Assembly: GCA_900313015.1 (NCBI GenBank)
Contig: OMPR01000013.1
Coordinates: 812,079-876,078, forward strand
Direction: 5' to 3'
DNA length: 64,000 nt
From: Rhodobacteraceae bacterium EL53
GTDB taxonomy: Bacteria; Pseudomonadota; Alphaproteobacteria; Rhodobacterales; Rhodobacteraceae
The translations under genes were made by a program, and so were the position numbers. Below, piece by piece: positions 1 through 8,984 of the stretch. The notes under the pieces were generated by a model. It was not told the origin of the DNA and did no database searches. It worked only from the letters and a program-made list of their open reading frames with translations. How positions within the stretch are numbered: the stretch's first letter is position 1; each line of letters begins with the position of its first letter.

Positions 1-1799
1 ACCTCATCACCGTCGTCCAGAGTGACGTTGATCGTGACCGTCGCGGTATCACCGCCGGTGACCGTGTAAGCAAAGCTGTCCGTTGGCGAGGTGCCGATGG
101 ATTCGTCGTTGAACTGCCCATTGGGGTTATAATCAAACGTCCCGTCTGCATTCACCGTCAACAGCGCGCCCGAGGCCAGGGTGATCTGACTGCCCACATT
201 GCCCGCCACGCCGTTGACTTCTGTCACATCAAAGGCGTCGCTTTCAACGTCGGTATCTGCCCCATTGCTATTGTCGGCATGCAGGTCCCCGCCGGTGATG
301 GTCGCCAATTCGCCAACGGTGAAGGTGTCATCCTGCGCAACCGCCGGGTCATCCACGCCTGTGATATCGATATTGACTGTGCCAAGGCTCACGTCGCCGG
401 ACCCATCCCCATCATTGGCGGTGACGGTCAGAGTGGCGGTATCGTCGCCAGTGTCATCCTGCGCACCCGTGTATTGGAGGTTCGAGGCCGTATCGAGATA
501 GCTGTTGATATCGGCGACCGAGCCCGCAAGCGTGATCGTCTGCGAGTTCACCAGCGTTGCTGTCACGCCACTGCCAACAGCCGCCCCATCTGCTGGGGTG
601 CCAAACGTGCCCTGATCAACCGCCAGCGTCACCGTGATCGGATCACTATCCGGATCCGCAAACACCGCCGCCCCAAGCGCAACATTCCCGGCCGTATCCT
701 CGGTGAAACTCAGATCACCCGGCAAAAGCGTCACCGAGGGGGCGTCGTTGACCGCAGTGACATTCACAGTCGCAGTCGAGGTCGCCGAATTCCCTGTCCC
801 GTCATTGAGCACGACGTTGATCGTGCGAACACCTGGGGTGGGATCATCGACGCTGGAATTGCCATAGCGCAACGCTTCGATCAATTCTTCCACGACTGTG
901 GTAGTTACTATGTTGTTGTTGAAGGAGAACAGCAAGGATGAGCCGTTTGTCCCCCCGGTTGCGCCCCCGGCGACGGTGCCAATCAGGGCGCTGTTGTAGA
1001 ACAGGAAGCCTTCGATCCTTGCAATGCCGACAGCATTGTTGCCACCGTTGTCCACTGTAAGTTGGTCTTCGGTCGTAGAACTGTCAAAGGACACAGCCAG
1101 AGTGCCGCCATTGAAATTTGCGTCATCCGGATCGGCAACCGACACATCGTTCCCTTGTTCGATTAACGCTTGGCCGCCCAGAATTTCGTTATAAGACCCA
1201 CTGTCTCCGGCAAACCCAGAGATCGTTGGTACGTCGTTCACCGGGGCTATTGTGAAGTTGAACGTCTGATTGTCGATAGAATTGGATCCGTCGGACACAT
1301 CGAACTGAAAGCTGTCAGAGGTGGTTTCGCCGCCATTATGTTCATAGCGTAGGTTGCCGTTGTTGATGTTGGCCTGAGTGAACGTGCCGGTCGCGGCCAG
1401 ATCAGTATCCCCAGCGTTGAAGGTGTTCGAGTTGTCATTGTCCAGATAGAGAGTGCCGTTGGAAACATCCGTGTCCAGTGTATAGGTCAGGCTTCCATCG
1501 GCCGTATCCGCATCGTTGGTGTCCAACTCTGACGACGAAACCTCGTCATCGGTGCCTTCATTCAAGGTGGAACCGGTGTTGGTGTCCAAAGTAGGGGCGG
1601 CGCCGGGCGCGGTTACAGAGAAAGCCCCCGGGGTGGTTGGTGCGGTTGACCCTGAAAAGGTCCAGTTTGCCGGATTCGCGATCGCCGCCAAAAGTTCATT
1701 CTGTGTACCCGATTGGGTGCCTGTGTAGCGGGTGTTCCCATCATTGAAAGAACCGCCCGGTTCTGTAAGTGCGACGGCGGTCAAACCAGGTGTCAATCC
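1..1799 (-). CDS. Repeat region of a giant VCBS/cadherin-like surface protein (partial, frameshifted from its start)
   Basis: This is the body of a very large extracellular repeat protein; it continues past the window edge. The minus frame with codons at positions 3k to 3k+2 is open without a stop from about 1799 down to 1. It encodes Ca-binding, Asp/Asn/Thr/Gly-rich tandem domains: one with DTNDADTADG near 1520, one ending in TAPVND-type linkers near 1240, one near 440-760 with FADPDSDPITV, and a VCBS domain near 20-330 (ending VTGGDTATVTINVTLDDGD). Such proteins are secreted, usually by type I export, and act in adhesion or biofilm formation; that role is inferred from the family. There is no start codon of its own: it is the out-of-frame continuation of the ORF at 1793-2332, and a single extra C in the run at 1800-1804 would join them. 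Confidence 0.75.
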
Positions 1800-2332
1800 G
1801 GGGGAAGACCTGATTGATCGGCGTTGGGTCCGTTTAGGTCCGTTCCGTTCCAAGCTGCTTGTGTTCCAGCGTCGAATCCGGGAAACCCGTCGGTTCCGGA
1901 TACGTTGACCCCGAACAGCTCGGTCATGCCCGCGCCGGTAGCGTTGTAGGACCCCTGAAAGGCTGTAATCGAGTTAGAGAAATCTAACCGCCAATCTGAA
2001 GCGGTGCTGCCTGTAGGTTGATAAGCCATACTGCCGGAACTGGCGCCCAGGACTTTACCACCGCCAAGTGTGGCATCGGAAAGTTGAGAAATAGTTATAA
2101 CGGTTCCAGCAGTCATAGCGGTGCCAGAAGACCAGCCCCAGTGGAATTCTCCACCGTCGTAATAGCCGTCGTTGGTCGCGCTGTTGCTGTTCTCGTCAAT
2201 ATAGCCTTTGTTGGTAAAGTTGATCGACGTACTGGAATCAATGTCTTTTAGCAGGACAAAGGAATATTCGGGGCTGCCAAACTGCCCTTGGTATTCAACA
2301 ATGGCGATATCGCCTTCGGTTAAAGTAGTCAT
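1793..2332 (-). CDS. N-terminal segment of the giant repeat protein, ending at a premature stop
   Basis: This ORF of 179 residues begins at an ATG with a good Shine-Dalgarno (GAGGAG about nine bases upstream), so it is the real start of the large surface protein. It opens with MTTLTEGDIAIVEYQG and has a globular, Trp/Gly-rich N-terminal domain seen in other long secreted proteins; I cannot name the domain. It ends LPPD-stop right after the C-run at 1800-1804. Reading on in the next frame gives LPPGLTPGLTAVALTEPGG and then long cadherin-like repeats, so the gene is either broken by a one-base deletion or the sequence has an error there. There is no classical Sec signal, as expected for a type I secreted protein. 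A MITE-like element sits about 90 bases upstream. Confidence 0.7.
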   Translation of the reverse strand: MTTLTEGDIAIVEYQGQFGSPEYSFVLLKDIDSSTSINFTNKGYIDENSNSATNDGYYDGGEFHWGWSSGTAMTAGTVITISQLSDATLGGGKVLGASSGSMAYQPTGSTASDWRLDFSNSITAFQGSYNATGAGMTELFGVNVSGTDGFPGFDAGTQAAWNGTDLNGPNADQSGLPPD

Positions 2333-2423
2333 ACCCTAAAACTCCTCGGTTCTCGCAAATCGCTGCGCGGCGTATGGTAAAAGGTTTTATAAATTTACAA
2401 ATCGGTAATGAATCATACGCCTA

Positions 2424-2686
2424 GGGTCAGGACCCATTAATCTTGCGCCATCAGCGTTCATATCTCGAAATATCAGCGGTTTGCGCCGTGCATCCAATAG
2501 CGGTTCTATTTGCGAACGACGCAAGCCGCTGAGATGAAGGGATATGAGCGCCCTTCGAGTTTAACGGATTTCCCCAATGATCTTCGTCACATCTGCTTGA
2601 AATAGATCCACTATTCCTGCGCAGACGTTCCTTGTCATAGGAGAAATCTGGCAAACTGATGGTGCAAGATTAATGGGTCCTGACCC
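2424..2686. mobile_element. MITE-like element with 33-bp terminal inverted repeats and TA flanks
   Basis: Positions 2422-2454 and 2656-2688 are inverted repeats of each other over 33 bases, with one mismatch (2447/2663); the outer 25 are perfect. The arms start GGGTCAGGACCCATTAATC and are flanked by TA on both sides (2422-2423 and 2687-2688), so a 263-bp element with a TA target duplication is the simplest reading. TA targets are known for IS630/Tc1-mariner and for one IS5 subgroup; the family here is not identified. The interior has no recognisable transposase. A 67-codon minus frame (2451-2654) is open but resembles nothing I know. An internal hairpin pairs 2474-2485 with 2520-2531. It lies in the upstream region of the frameshifted adhesin gene. 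Confidence 0.75.
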
Positions 2687-3056
2687 TAAAGAACCTGATG
2701 TCATATATTTTTGGCCATAGACCTTCAAAATCGCAATGCTTTACGAGAGCAGAGCCGCTGTCGATCAACTTTGAAGATAACTTGGGCTTTATTGAAGCGT
2801 CGGAATTTTGAGAATAATCCTAAGCAGAAATTATAGCTAATGTTCGTATTGGGCTGTGATTGGTATTGTTGTGCAACTCGGTTGGTGGGGCTCATTGTAC
2901 GAATCCAGTGTTAGAGTTCGAAAGTATGAGCCGATGTGGCCCTCCGACACACGAGATTATGAACTGGCCATCGTACAACGAAAGTTTGAAGCGGCGCGGC
3001 GCACCGGGGGTTTTGATGCCCTTGCAAACGGCGAAGAGCTTCTGCACTCTGCTTCC
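2687..3056. other. AT-rich intergenic stretch upstream of the DUF1272 gene
   Basis: This stretch is visibly richer in A and T than its surroundings, especially 2690-2860. An open plus frame that joins the DUF1272 protein begins at 2856, and its codons look reasonable from about 2934 (an ATG followed by WPSDTRDYEL). No convincing ribosome-binding site precedes either upstream start. I see no RNA gene or promoter that I can defend here. Confidence 0.4.
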
Positions 3057-3365
3057 ATGCTGACACTTCATCCCAATTGCGAAATCTGTGACGCTGACCT
3101 GCCGCCGGAGACAGATCAGGCGAGGATTTGCACCTACGAATGCACCTATTGCGCCTCCTGTGCTGAAGCGGTTTTGAAAGGTGTTTGTCCCAACTGTGGT
3201 GGAAACATTGTGCCGCGTCCCATTCGCCCTAAAGGCGCATGGCGTTCTGGTACGGGCTTGGACAACCATCCTGCCAGCACCACACGGCGGCATAACAAAT
3301 ATAGTGTCGAAGACCGCAAAGCACTGTCAGATAAATTGAAAGATACGCCCGCACAAGATCGCTGA
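3057..3365 (+). CDS. DUF1272 zinc-ribbon-like protein
   Basis: A protein of 102 residues whose core from MLTLHPNCEICDADLPPE onward matches the DUF1272 family (PF06906 in Pfam terms). Eight cysteines in CxxC-like pairs (CEIC, CTYECTYC, CASC, CPNC) within the first 55 residues suggest a two-zinc treble-clef or ribbon fold. The function of the family is unknown. The start is uncertain: members usually begin close to this Met, but the frame stays open upstream to 2856 and an ATG at 2934 would give a 143-residue form. The C-terminal 40 residues are basic and probably disordered. It stands alone between the adhesin region and a convergent lipoprotein gene 45 bases away. Confidence 0.8.
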   Translation: MLTLHPNCEICDADLPPETDQARICTYECTYCASCAEAVLKGVCPNCGGNIVPRPIRPKGAWRSGTGLDNHPASTTRRHNKYSVEDRKALSDKLKDTPAQDR

Positions 3366-3409
3366 CATCACGTCGCTCTCGCAATGAATCGGTTCAGGGC
3401 GACTGCGTC

Positions 3410-3922
3410 CTAGCGACAGTTGAGAGGGACAGCATACCCGATGGTGCGACGCTCAGACGTACCCGCTTGATACGCATCACCGGCGACCAGACATCCAGTC
3501 AAACGCGGAACTGACGCCGCAAATGCACCGCCACGTCCCGCCGCCATCTGTCCATCACCGCTTGTCGGGGTGCGAAAGACCGCAAACAAAATCCCGTTTA
3601 CATCGACCTGGCTCATCATCAATGTCCCGGCTTCTCCGCTCACTTCAATCGCTGTGTTCAGATCCCGTCCACCGTTTGCAATTGCAACCCCCGCCAGTTC
3701 AGACAGCTCTTGTGACTCGACACGGACCGGTATCACTGGTTGTCCTGCGAATTGAGCCGGCACACCGCCCCGCCGTGAGACATAGTCTGCCCCGCCCTTT
3801 GCTGCGGTGATAGTGCGGGGTTCGCCGTCTATACCAGTAAAGCCGACACCTTCACGGTCCCAGATGTCGTCACAGGCAGACAGGCCGATCAAGGCTATGG
3901 CAGGCAGCAGAATTTTATACAT
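3410..3922 (-). CDS. Predicted lipoprotein of unknown function
   Basis: A protein of 170 residues with a clear lipoprotein signal: a short basic start, a hydrophobic stretch and the lipobox LSAC with the acylated Cys at residue 17. The mature part contains two further Cys (in TGCLVAG and PLNCR), which could form a disulfide in the periplasm. I recognise no enzymatic motif. The sequence is Gly/Ala/Val rich and looks like a small beta-type domain. The next residues after the Cys are DD, a combination that can favour inner-membrane retention in enterobacteria; whether that rule holds here is not known. It is transcribed away from rpmG, which also reads on the minus strand but has its own terminator at 4016-4046. 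Confidence 0.75.
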   Translation of the reverse strand: MYKILLPAIALIGLSACDDIWDREGVGFTGIDGEPRTITAAKGGADYVSRRGGVPAQFAGQPVIPVRVESQELSELAGVAIANGGRDLNTAIEVSGEAGTLMMSQVDVNGILFAVFRTPTSGDGQMAAGRGGAFAASVPRLTGCLVAGDAYQAGTSERRTIGYAVPLNCR

Positions 3923-4015
3923 GATGATCAGTGGTTAGTGGCAGACATTGGTAGCGTAGCGGCAGCGGGGGTGTGATAGCAAGCATTCTGTCCCGTCCCG
4001 CGGAGGGGCAGCCAC

Positions 4016-4046
4016 GAAAAAGGGCCCCACCAAATGGTGAGACCCT
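4016..4046 (-). terminator. Intrinsic terminator of rpmG
   Basis: On the minus strand an 11-bp stem (4036-4046 pairing with 4021-4031, two G-U pairs) with a four-base loop is followed by a run of U from 4020 down to 4017. It begins 30 bases after the rpmG stop codon. Confidence 0.85.
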
Positions 4047-4075
4047 TTAAAGTGATCCAAGAAAGGATCAAAACC

Positions 4076-4243
4076 TTATTTGATTTTGCCTTCTTTGTAT
4101 TCGACGTGCTTACGAACAACGGGGTCGTACTTACGCACAACCATTTTTTCGGTCATGGTACGTGCGTTTTTCTTGGTCACGTAGAAGTGGCCCGTGCCCG
4201 CGGTCGAATTCAGACGGATTTTGATGGTCGTTGGTTTCGCCAT
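4076..4243 (-). CDS. rpmG: 50S ribosomal protein L33
   Basis: A 55-residue protein starting [18 protein letters not shown] and ending [11 protein letters not shown], the standard length and sequence of bacterial L33 of the Cys-free type (no CxxC zinc motif). It is part of the large ribosomal subunit near the E site. The ATG at 4243 is preceded by GGAGAG at good spacing. As in many Rhodobacterales it stands as a single-gene unit with its own strong terminator. The lack of zinc-binding cysteines means it is the zinc-independent form. Confidence 0.97.
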   Translation of the reverse strand: MAKPTTIKIRLNSTAGTGHFYVTKKNARTMTEKMVVRKYDPVVRKHVEYKEGKIK

Positions 4244-4730
4244 GAGTTCTCTCCTGCAGTGAAAGGCAGGGGCCTTTCGAAATAATTCATATGAAGGGCG
4301 CTTGTACCCACCCTGTGTCCCGAGTCAACACCGGAATCGAACGGATCAGGTATTACAGCCTCAAAACCACAAGAAACCGCGTCGGCTGTGGACTATCACG
4401 AAACTTAGCCCAGCGGTGGCCTGGGTTGAAACGACACCCCCGGTCATGTGGGTCAGACCCGTATGGCTAGCAATGTCGCCCTAGCCTAGACGTTTGCAGT
4501 GGTCGGTCAAACAATTGAAATGCCACCTGAATTTGTCAGATCATTTTTCCCTCATACGCGGCCTATGACCCGCAAATATAGTTCATTATAGCGGGAAGTT
4601 GTTTGGCTTTCCGGCTTTATTTTCAGATCCCCAGCTCGATTTGGGATCACGATGAAGGTTTTAGGAATCTGTACTACATCTGCGGTTCTTTGCATGTTAT
4701 CCTTGGATGAATTGTTAAGGGGAACAGTCA
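4244..4730. other. Intergenic stretch with no supported gene
   Basis: About 490 bases between the divergent rpmG and rhodanese genes. Short frames are present but lack ribosome-binding sites and family features. A tRNA-like T-loop string on the minus strand near 4335 does not extend into a cloverleaf. Promoters for both flanking genes must lie here, but I cannot place them with confidence. Confidence 0.5.
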
Positions 4731-5123
4731 GTGGCACTTACAGTAAAAAAGATGATGGAGGCCGCAAATGCGGCTGTGGCGCGTATCGACAGCGCCAAGG
4801 CACAAGAGATGATTGCACAGGGCGCTTTGCTTCTGGATGTGCGTGACACCATAGAGCTTGAGCAGAGTGGTCGGGCCGTGGGCTCGCACCACATCCCCCG
4901 TGGGATGCTGGAGTTCCGGGCGGATAGCAATACGCCGTTTCATGATCCGGAACTGCGCCATGATCGGGCGATTATTCTGCACTGTGCCTCGGGCGGACGT
5001 GCGGCTTTGGCTGGCAAGCTGTTGAAAGATATGGGGTTCCAAGATGTGTACAATCTTGGAGGTTTTGAGGATTGGAAAAATGCAGGCGGGCCAGTGACCG
5101 AACCTGTCGATTCTGGAATGTAA
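4731..5123 (+). CDS. Rhodanese-like sulfurtransferase domain protein
   Basis: A single rhodanese domain of 130 residues. The active-site loop is HCASGGRAALAGKLL, with the catalytic Cys near residue 86 and the usual small residues of the persulfide-binding loop. The N-terminal DVRDTIEL and the C-terminal NLGGFEDWKNAGGPV are typical of the fold. It has no signal peptide, so it acts in the cytoplasm; the sulfur acceptor is unknown. The ATG at 4731 has AAGGGGA about nine bases upstream. A small membrane protein gene follows 81 bases downstream in the same direction and may be co-transcribed. Confidence 0.88.
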   Translation: MALTVKKMMEAANAAVARIDSAKAQEMIAQGALLLDVRDTIELEQSGRAVGSHHIPRGMLEFRADSNTPFHDPELRHDRAIILHCASGGRAALAGKLLKDMGFQDVYNLGGFEDWKNAGGPVTEPVDSGM

Positions 5124-5204
5124 AAAATCAGCTGATCGAGATCAAAGCGACGCGATGTTTGGGGAGGTAGGAAACCCCAACACATTCAACAGGAGAATGC
5201 CGAA

Positions 5205-5396
5205 ATGGTACGCCTCGCTTCGATTCTTTTTACTTTGATTTCAACCGCGCTCGCAGGCACTGGGGTGATTATTGTTCTGGCGGCGGGCTATGTCTCGGTG
5301 AACGCGATCTTGCTGTCCGCTGCGATAGGGTTTGTTGCGGGCGCACCCGTCTCGTGGGTGCTGGCCAAAAAGCTATACAATGACCCGGCGGGCTAA
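5205..5396 (+). CDS. Small two-helix membrane protein of a Rhodobacterales family
   Basis: A 63-residue protein made of two hydrophobic helices (about residues 4-27 and 32-54) with a short loop and a basic KKLYNDPAG tail. The ATG at 5205 has a strong AGGAGA Shine-Dalgarno. Close relatives occur across Rhodobacterales, and some databases name them CTP synthetase; the sequence shows nothing of that enzyme, which is over 500 residues long, so such a name should not be used. The real function is unknown. Its stop lies three bases from the stop of the convergent hydrolase gene. Confidence 0.8.
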   Translation: MVRLASILFTLISTALAGTGVIIVLAAGYVSVNAILLSAAIGFVAGAPVSWVLAKKLYNDPAG

Positions 5397-5399
5397 GCC

Positions 5400-6158
5400 T
5401 TAGGCATCCAGAAACGCGCGGGTTGCTGCTTCGAATTCGCGCGGCTTCTCTGCGTGGAGCCAATGGCCGGCACCGGGGATCTTAGCAAACTTGGCCTTGG
5501 GAAAGTAACCACGGATCGTCGCGCGATGTTCGGGCAGCACGTAATCAGAGTTTCCCCCTGACAGGAATAAGGTAGGCCTCTCCCATTGGGTAGCAAGATC
5601 AGGAAAGCTCATGATCTTGGGCATTTCCGCGCCAAGCAGATCAAGGTTGAGACGCCATTTTTTCCCCGGAACGTCCAAAGATTGCGTGAAAAAGCTTTGC
5701 AAAGCTTTTTCGACGCCCTGTTCCGCCAGCAGAATTTCCACATCAGACCGGCGTTCGATCTGGTTCAGATCAATGGATTGCATCGCTTTGATGAATTGGA
5801 TCTGACTGTGACCATAAGGGACCGGCGCGATATCTGCGACGGTCAACTTGCGCACCAGCTGAGGGTGTTGCAGCGCAAGAACCATCGACGCTTTGCCGCC
5901 CATCGAATGCCCGACGACATCAGCCACCCCCCCATGATGTTGGATAACCTCCGCCAGATCATCCGCCATTGAGGGGTAGTCATGCACAGCGGTCCACGGG
6001 CTGTTGCCGTGATTTCGCATGTCTACGGCAATTACGTGCCGAGTGTCAGACAGGCGCTTAGCGATCACGCCCCAATTGCGGGCAGAGCCATAAAGACCAT
6101 GTGCAATAACAAGCGGGGGAATGTCGGTGGCGGTTCCGTGGGAGATAGAAGTCAGCAT
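5400..6158 (-). CDS. Alpha/beta hydrolase, YbfF-like esterase
   Basis: A protein of 252 residues with a complete alpha/beta hydrolase layout. The oxyanion motif HGLYGSARNW lies near residue 20, the nucleophile elbow GHSMGG near residue 83, an acid residue is likely in the SGGNSDYV region, and the catalytic His lies in GAGHWLHAEKP near residue 232. The DMRNHGNSPW string matches the YbfF/ABHD11 group of short-chain esterases. No signal peptide, so it is cytoplasmic. The physiological substrate is not known for the group. It ends almost on the stop codon of the convergent small membrane protein. Confidence 0.88.
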   Translation of the reverse strand: MLTSISHGTATDIPPLVIAHGLYGSARNWGVIAKRLSDTRHVIAVDMRNHGNSPWTAVHDYPSMADDLAEVIQHHGGVADVVGHSMGGKASMVLALQHPQLVRKLTVADIAPVPYGHSQIQFIKAMQSIDLNQIERRSDVEILLAEQGVEKALQSFFTQSLDVPGKKWRLNLDLLGAEMPKIMSFPDLATQWERPTLFLSGGNSDYVLPEHRATIRGYFPKAKFAKIPGAGHWLHAEKPREFEAATRAFLDA

Positions 6159-6249
6159 AGCTGGGGTGATACCCGGCTGCGCGCCTGACGACTAGCCCCA
6201 TTGAGCCTGCCAAGCGTCTAAAGTAGGGTGCCCTTCAGGAGGCCCGCCC

Positions 6250-6624
6250 GTGTCAGAGACTATGTCCGCCGAAGATCAGATCGCTCAGATCAGCACCCTG
6301 TTGCATCGGAAACTTGGGGTGCGCGGTAAAACGTTGTCCAAGACCTTGCGTAAGGCCAAACACCGCCTGCCACGGCGTATCCATAAACAAGCGATGTCTC
6401 TGGCCAAGGTTGAAACGTTGGCCCATCACCCAAAGCTGCGCCTAACGCTGGATCTCACCGGGTTGGGGTCTGCAACGCGAGAAGTGACCGCCTACCTCAA
6501 CGAGATTGATTTGGCGGATCGTCGCAAGGGGTGGTGGCTTAGCATGCTGGGAGGCCTTGCCTTCAACGTTCTGGTTGCGGCAGCGCTTTTGATTTTGTTT
6601 CTCTGGTGGCGCAACCTTATTTGA
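6250..6624 (+). CDS. Uncharacterised single-pass membrane protein
   Basis: A protein of 124 residues started by GTG with a perfect AGGAGG eight bases upstream. The N-terminal 80 residues are basic and helical (KTLRKAKHRLPRRIHKQA), followed by an acidic turn and a single hydrophobic helix at about residues 96-118, ending WWRNLI. The layout fits a cytoplasmic domain anchored by a C-terminal helix. I recognise no named domain. It is divergent from the esterase gene and convergent with glyA, so it is probably a single-gene unit. Confidence 0.75.
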   Translation: MSETMSAEDQIAQISTLLHRKLGVRGKTLSKTLRKAKHRLPRRIHKQAMSLAKVETLAHHPKLRLTLDLTGLGSATREVTAYLNEIDLADRRKGWWLSMLGGLAFNVLVAAALLILFLWWRNLI

Positions 6625-6688
6625 GGCCGGTCCTCGCGGATCTCGAATACCTACTTTTAAACTCAACGCAGTACCCGAAGGGGCGTGC

Positions 6689-6721
6689 AAAAAAATGGGC
6701 GCCATCCAACGGATGCCGCCC
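6689..6721 (-). terminator. Intrinsic terminator of glyA
   Basis: On the minus strand, an 11-position stem with one mismatch (6711-6721 with 6697-6707) and a three-base loop is followed by a run of seven or more U after an A (6696 down to 6689). It lies 40 bases after the glyA stop. Confidence 0.85.
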
Positions 6722-6760
6722 ATACAGAGTTGGCCGCGTATGCGACCAACCTGATTTATC

Positions 6761-8056
6761 TTAGAGGTTCGGGTAGAGTGGGAAGCGCGCGCACAGTTCC
6801 GCGACTTCAGCTTTTACCTTTTCTTCAACAGCCGAGTTGCCGTCTGCGCCATTTGCGGCCAGACCATCAACCACTTCGATGATCCAGTCAGCGATCTGAC
6901 GGAATTCAGCCTCGCCAAACCCACGGGTTGTGCCTGCAGGTGAACCCAGACGGATGCCAGAGGTTACGGTTGGCTTTTCAGGGTCGAATGGCACACCGTT
7001 TTTGTTGCAGGTGATGTGCGCGCGGCCCAGTGCTTTGTCGACTATGTTGCCTGTCACGCCTTTGGGGCGCAGATCGACCAGCACAACATGAGTGTCGGTG
7101 CCGTGGGTAACAGTGTCCAAGCCACCCTTGATCAGTTGGTCCGACAGCGCCTGCGCGTTGTTGATGACGTTTTTGATGTAGGATTTGAACTCGGGGCGCA
7201 GTGCCTCACCAAACGCGACAGCCTTACCTGCGATCACGTGCATCAACGGACCACCCTGAATGCCGGGGAAAATCGCCGAGTTTACTTTTTTAGCAATCGC
7301 TTCGTCATTGGTCACGATCATACCACCGCGTGGGCCACGCAGGGTTTTGTGTGTGGTTGTTGTGGCCACGTGGGCGTGTGGGAACGGCGAGGGGTGCTCT
7401 CCGGCGGCGACCAGACCGGCAAAGTGCGCCATGTCGACGTGCAGATAGGCACCAACCATGTCGGCGATCTCACGCATGCGGGCAAAGTCGATCTGGCGCG
7501 GGATAGCAGAACCACCAGCGATGATCATTTTGGGCTGGTGCTCTTTGGCCAGGGCTTCGACCTGATCATAGTCCAGCATGTTGTCTTCTTTGCGTACACC
7601 GTACTGAACCGCGTTGAACCATTTGCCCGACTGGTTGGGTTTGGCACCGTGTGTCAAGTGTCCACCTGCATCCAGCGACATGCCCAAGATGGTGTCGCCT
7701 GGCTGAAGCAGAGCTTGAAACACGCCTTGGTTGGCCTGCGACCCGGAGTTGGGTTGCACGTTGGCGAATTCGCAGCTGAACAATTGCTTGGCGCGGTCGA
7801 TCGCCAGGTTTTCGGCAACATCCACAAACTGGCAGCCACCGTAATAGCGACGCCCTGGGTAACCTTCGGCATATTTGTTGGTCAGCACCGAACCCTGCGC
7901 TTCCATCACGGCGGCAGAGACGATGTTCTCGGATGCGATCAGTTCGATTTCGTCGCGCTGACGACCAAGTTCAGATGTGATCGAGCCGAACAGTTCGGGA
8001 TCGCGAGAGGAGAGGGACTCGGTGAAAAAGCCGGTATCGGTGTTGGACGCAGTCAT
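6761..8056 (-). CDS. glyA: Serine hydroxymethyltransferase
   Basis: A 431-residue, full-length SHMT that interconverts serine plus tetrahydrofolate with glycine plus 5,10-methylene-tetrahydrofolate in the cytoplasm, using PLP. The PLP-binding Lys is in [14 protein letters not shown], and the family strings [11 protein letters not shown] near the N-terminus, [15 protein letters not shown], and [12 protein letters not shown] (with the PLP-ring His region) are all intact. The ATG at 8056 has GGAGCTCCC upstream. It is a single-gene unit with its own terminator, divergent from nadK. Methylene-THF made here would also feed thymidylate synthesis; no riboswitch is apparent upstream. Confidence 0.97.
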   Translation of the reverse strand: MTASNTDTGFFTESLSSRDPELFGSITSELGRQRDEIELIASENIVSAAVMEAQGSVLTNKYAEGYPGRRYYGGCQFVDVAENLAIDRAKQLFSCEFANVQPNSGSQANQGVFQALLQPGDTILGMSLDAGGHLTHGAKPNQSGKWFNAVQYGVRKEDNMLDYDQVEALAKEHQPKMIIAGGSAIPRQIDFARMREIADMVGAYLHVDMAHFAGLVAAGEHPSPFPHAHVATTTTHKTLRGPRGGMIVTNDEAIAKKVNSAIFPGIQGGPLMHVIAGKAVAFGEALRPEFKSYIKNVINNAQALSDQLIKGGLDTVTHGTDTHVVLVDLRPKGVTGNIVDKALGRAHITCNKNGVPFDPEKPTVTSGIRLGSPAGTTRGFGEAEFRQIADWIIEVVDGLAANGADGNSAVEEKVKAEVAELCARFPLYPNL

Positions 8057-8222
8057 GGGAGCTCCGAATAGCTGAGTTGATTTGACGGTTTCCTATCGGA
8101 AACGAAGCCAGGCAGGAAGACTGGAAAGCGACGAATTGGCTTGCTGCGGCGTCAAGGCTGGCCTCTTGGGGAAAGGTATGATTGTTTCGGAACCGAATGC
8201 GCAATACCGGAAACCTCCTGCT

Positions 8223-8984
8223 ATGACCAAAAGAATCGCCTTTCTTGCCAGTGAGGCCCCGGTTGCACAAACCGCCCGGGCGACTTTGATCGGGCGATAC
8301 GGTAATGCGGCGCCGGGCAATGCGGACGTTATCGTGGCCCTTGGTGGTGACGGTTTCATGCTGCGCACGCTGCACAACACTCAGCACCTTCCGGCCCCGG
8401 TTTATGGAATGAACCGAGGAACGATCGGTTTTCTGATGAATGAATACAACGAAACGGATCTCATAGAGCGCCTGTCCGAGGCAGAAGAAGAAATCATCAA
8501 TCCACTTTCGATGCGTGCGATGGACCAGTCGGGGCAGATGCACGAGGCTTTGGCGATCAATGAGGTGTCTTTGCTGCGCGCCGGTCCCCAAGCGGCCAAA
8601 TTACGAATCTCGGTCGATGGGCGGGTGCGACTGGCGGAATTGGTCTGTGATGGGGCATTGGTTGCTACACCTGCTGGATCGACCGCCTATAATTATTCGG
8701 CGCATGGGCCGATCTTGCCGATTGGCTCGGATGTTCTGGCGCTGACTGCAATTGCAGCGTTCCGCCCACGTCGATGGCGTGGTGCTTTGCTGCCCAAAAC
8801 GGCACAAGTCCGGTTTGACGTGGTTGATCCAGAAAAGCGCCCGGTGATGGCGGACGCGGATTCAATCTCGATTACCGATATCGATTGGGTTGAAATTCGA
8901 TCTGAACCCGCGATCGAGCACAATATCCTGTTTGATCCGGGGCATGGGCTTGAAGAGCGACTGATATCGGAGCAATTCACCTAA
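8223..8984 (+). CDS. nadK: NAD kinase
   Basis: A 253-residue ATP-dependent NAD kinase that makes NADP. The signature [11 protein letters not shown] is near residue 40, the NE/D motif ([12 protein letters not shown]) and the Gly-rich [23 protein letters not shown] string near residue 145-165 are all present. The start is placed at the ATG at 8223 because the protein then begins [10 protein letters not shown], as in the family; an in-frame opening extends upstream to 8082 but is non-homologous. The gene is divergent from glyA, with about 165 bases between the starts. Confidence 0.93.
   Translation: MTKRIAFLASEAPVAQTARATLIGRYGNAAPGNADVIVALGGDGFMLRTLHNTQHLPAPVYGMNRGTIGFLMNEYNETDLIERLSEAEEEIINPLSMRAMDQSGQMHEALAINEVSLLRAGPQAAKLRISVDGRVRLAELVCDGALVATPAGSTAYNYSAHGPILPIGSDVLALTAIAAFRPRRWRGALLPKTAQVRFDVVDPEKRPVMADADSISITDIDWVEIRSEPAIEHNILFDPGHGLEERLISEQFT

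Noticed and set aside
1793-1805. Programmed -1 ribosomal frameshifting as the cause of the split adhesin.
   Set aside because: A -1 step would join the frames, but the local heptamer (T CCC CCG) does not give good re-pairing in both sites and no clear stimulatory hairpin is seen; an indel is simpler.
2451-2654. A 67-codon frame within the inverted-repeat element as a transposase or toxin gene.
   Set aside because: No known motif, no good start codon or ribosome-binding site, and it simply fills the space between the repeats.
4300-4400. A tRNA-like T-loop string on the minus strand (GTTCGATTCC near 4335).
   Set aside because: No matching acceptor, D or anticodon stems can be drawn around it; it looks like chance.
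7016-8071. A 351-codon open frame on the plus strand opposite glyA.
   Set aside because: It mirrors the SHMT gene in the antisense direction, has no ribosome-binding site or recognisable family, and its openness follows from glyA codon use.
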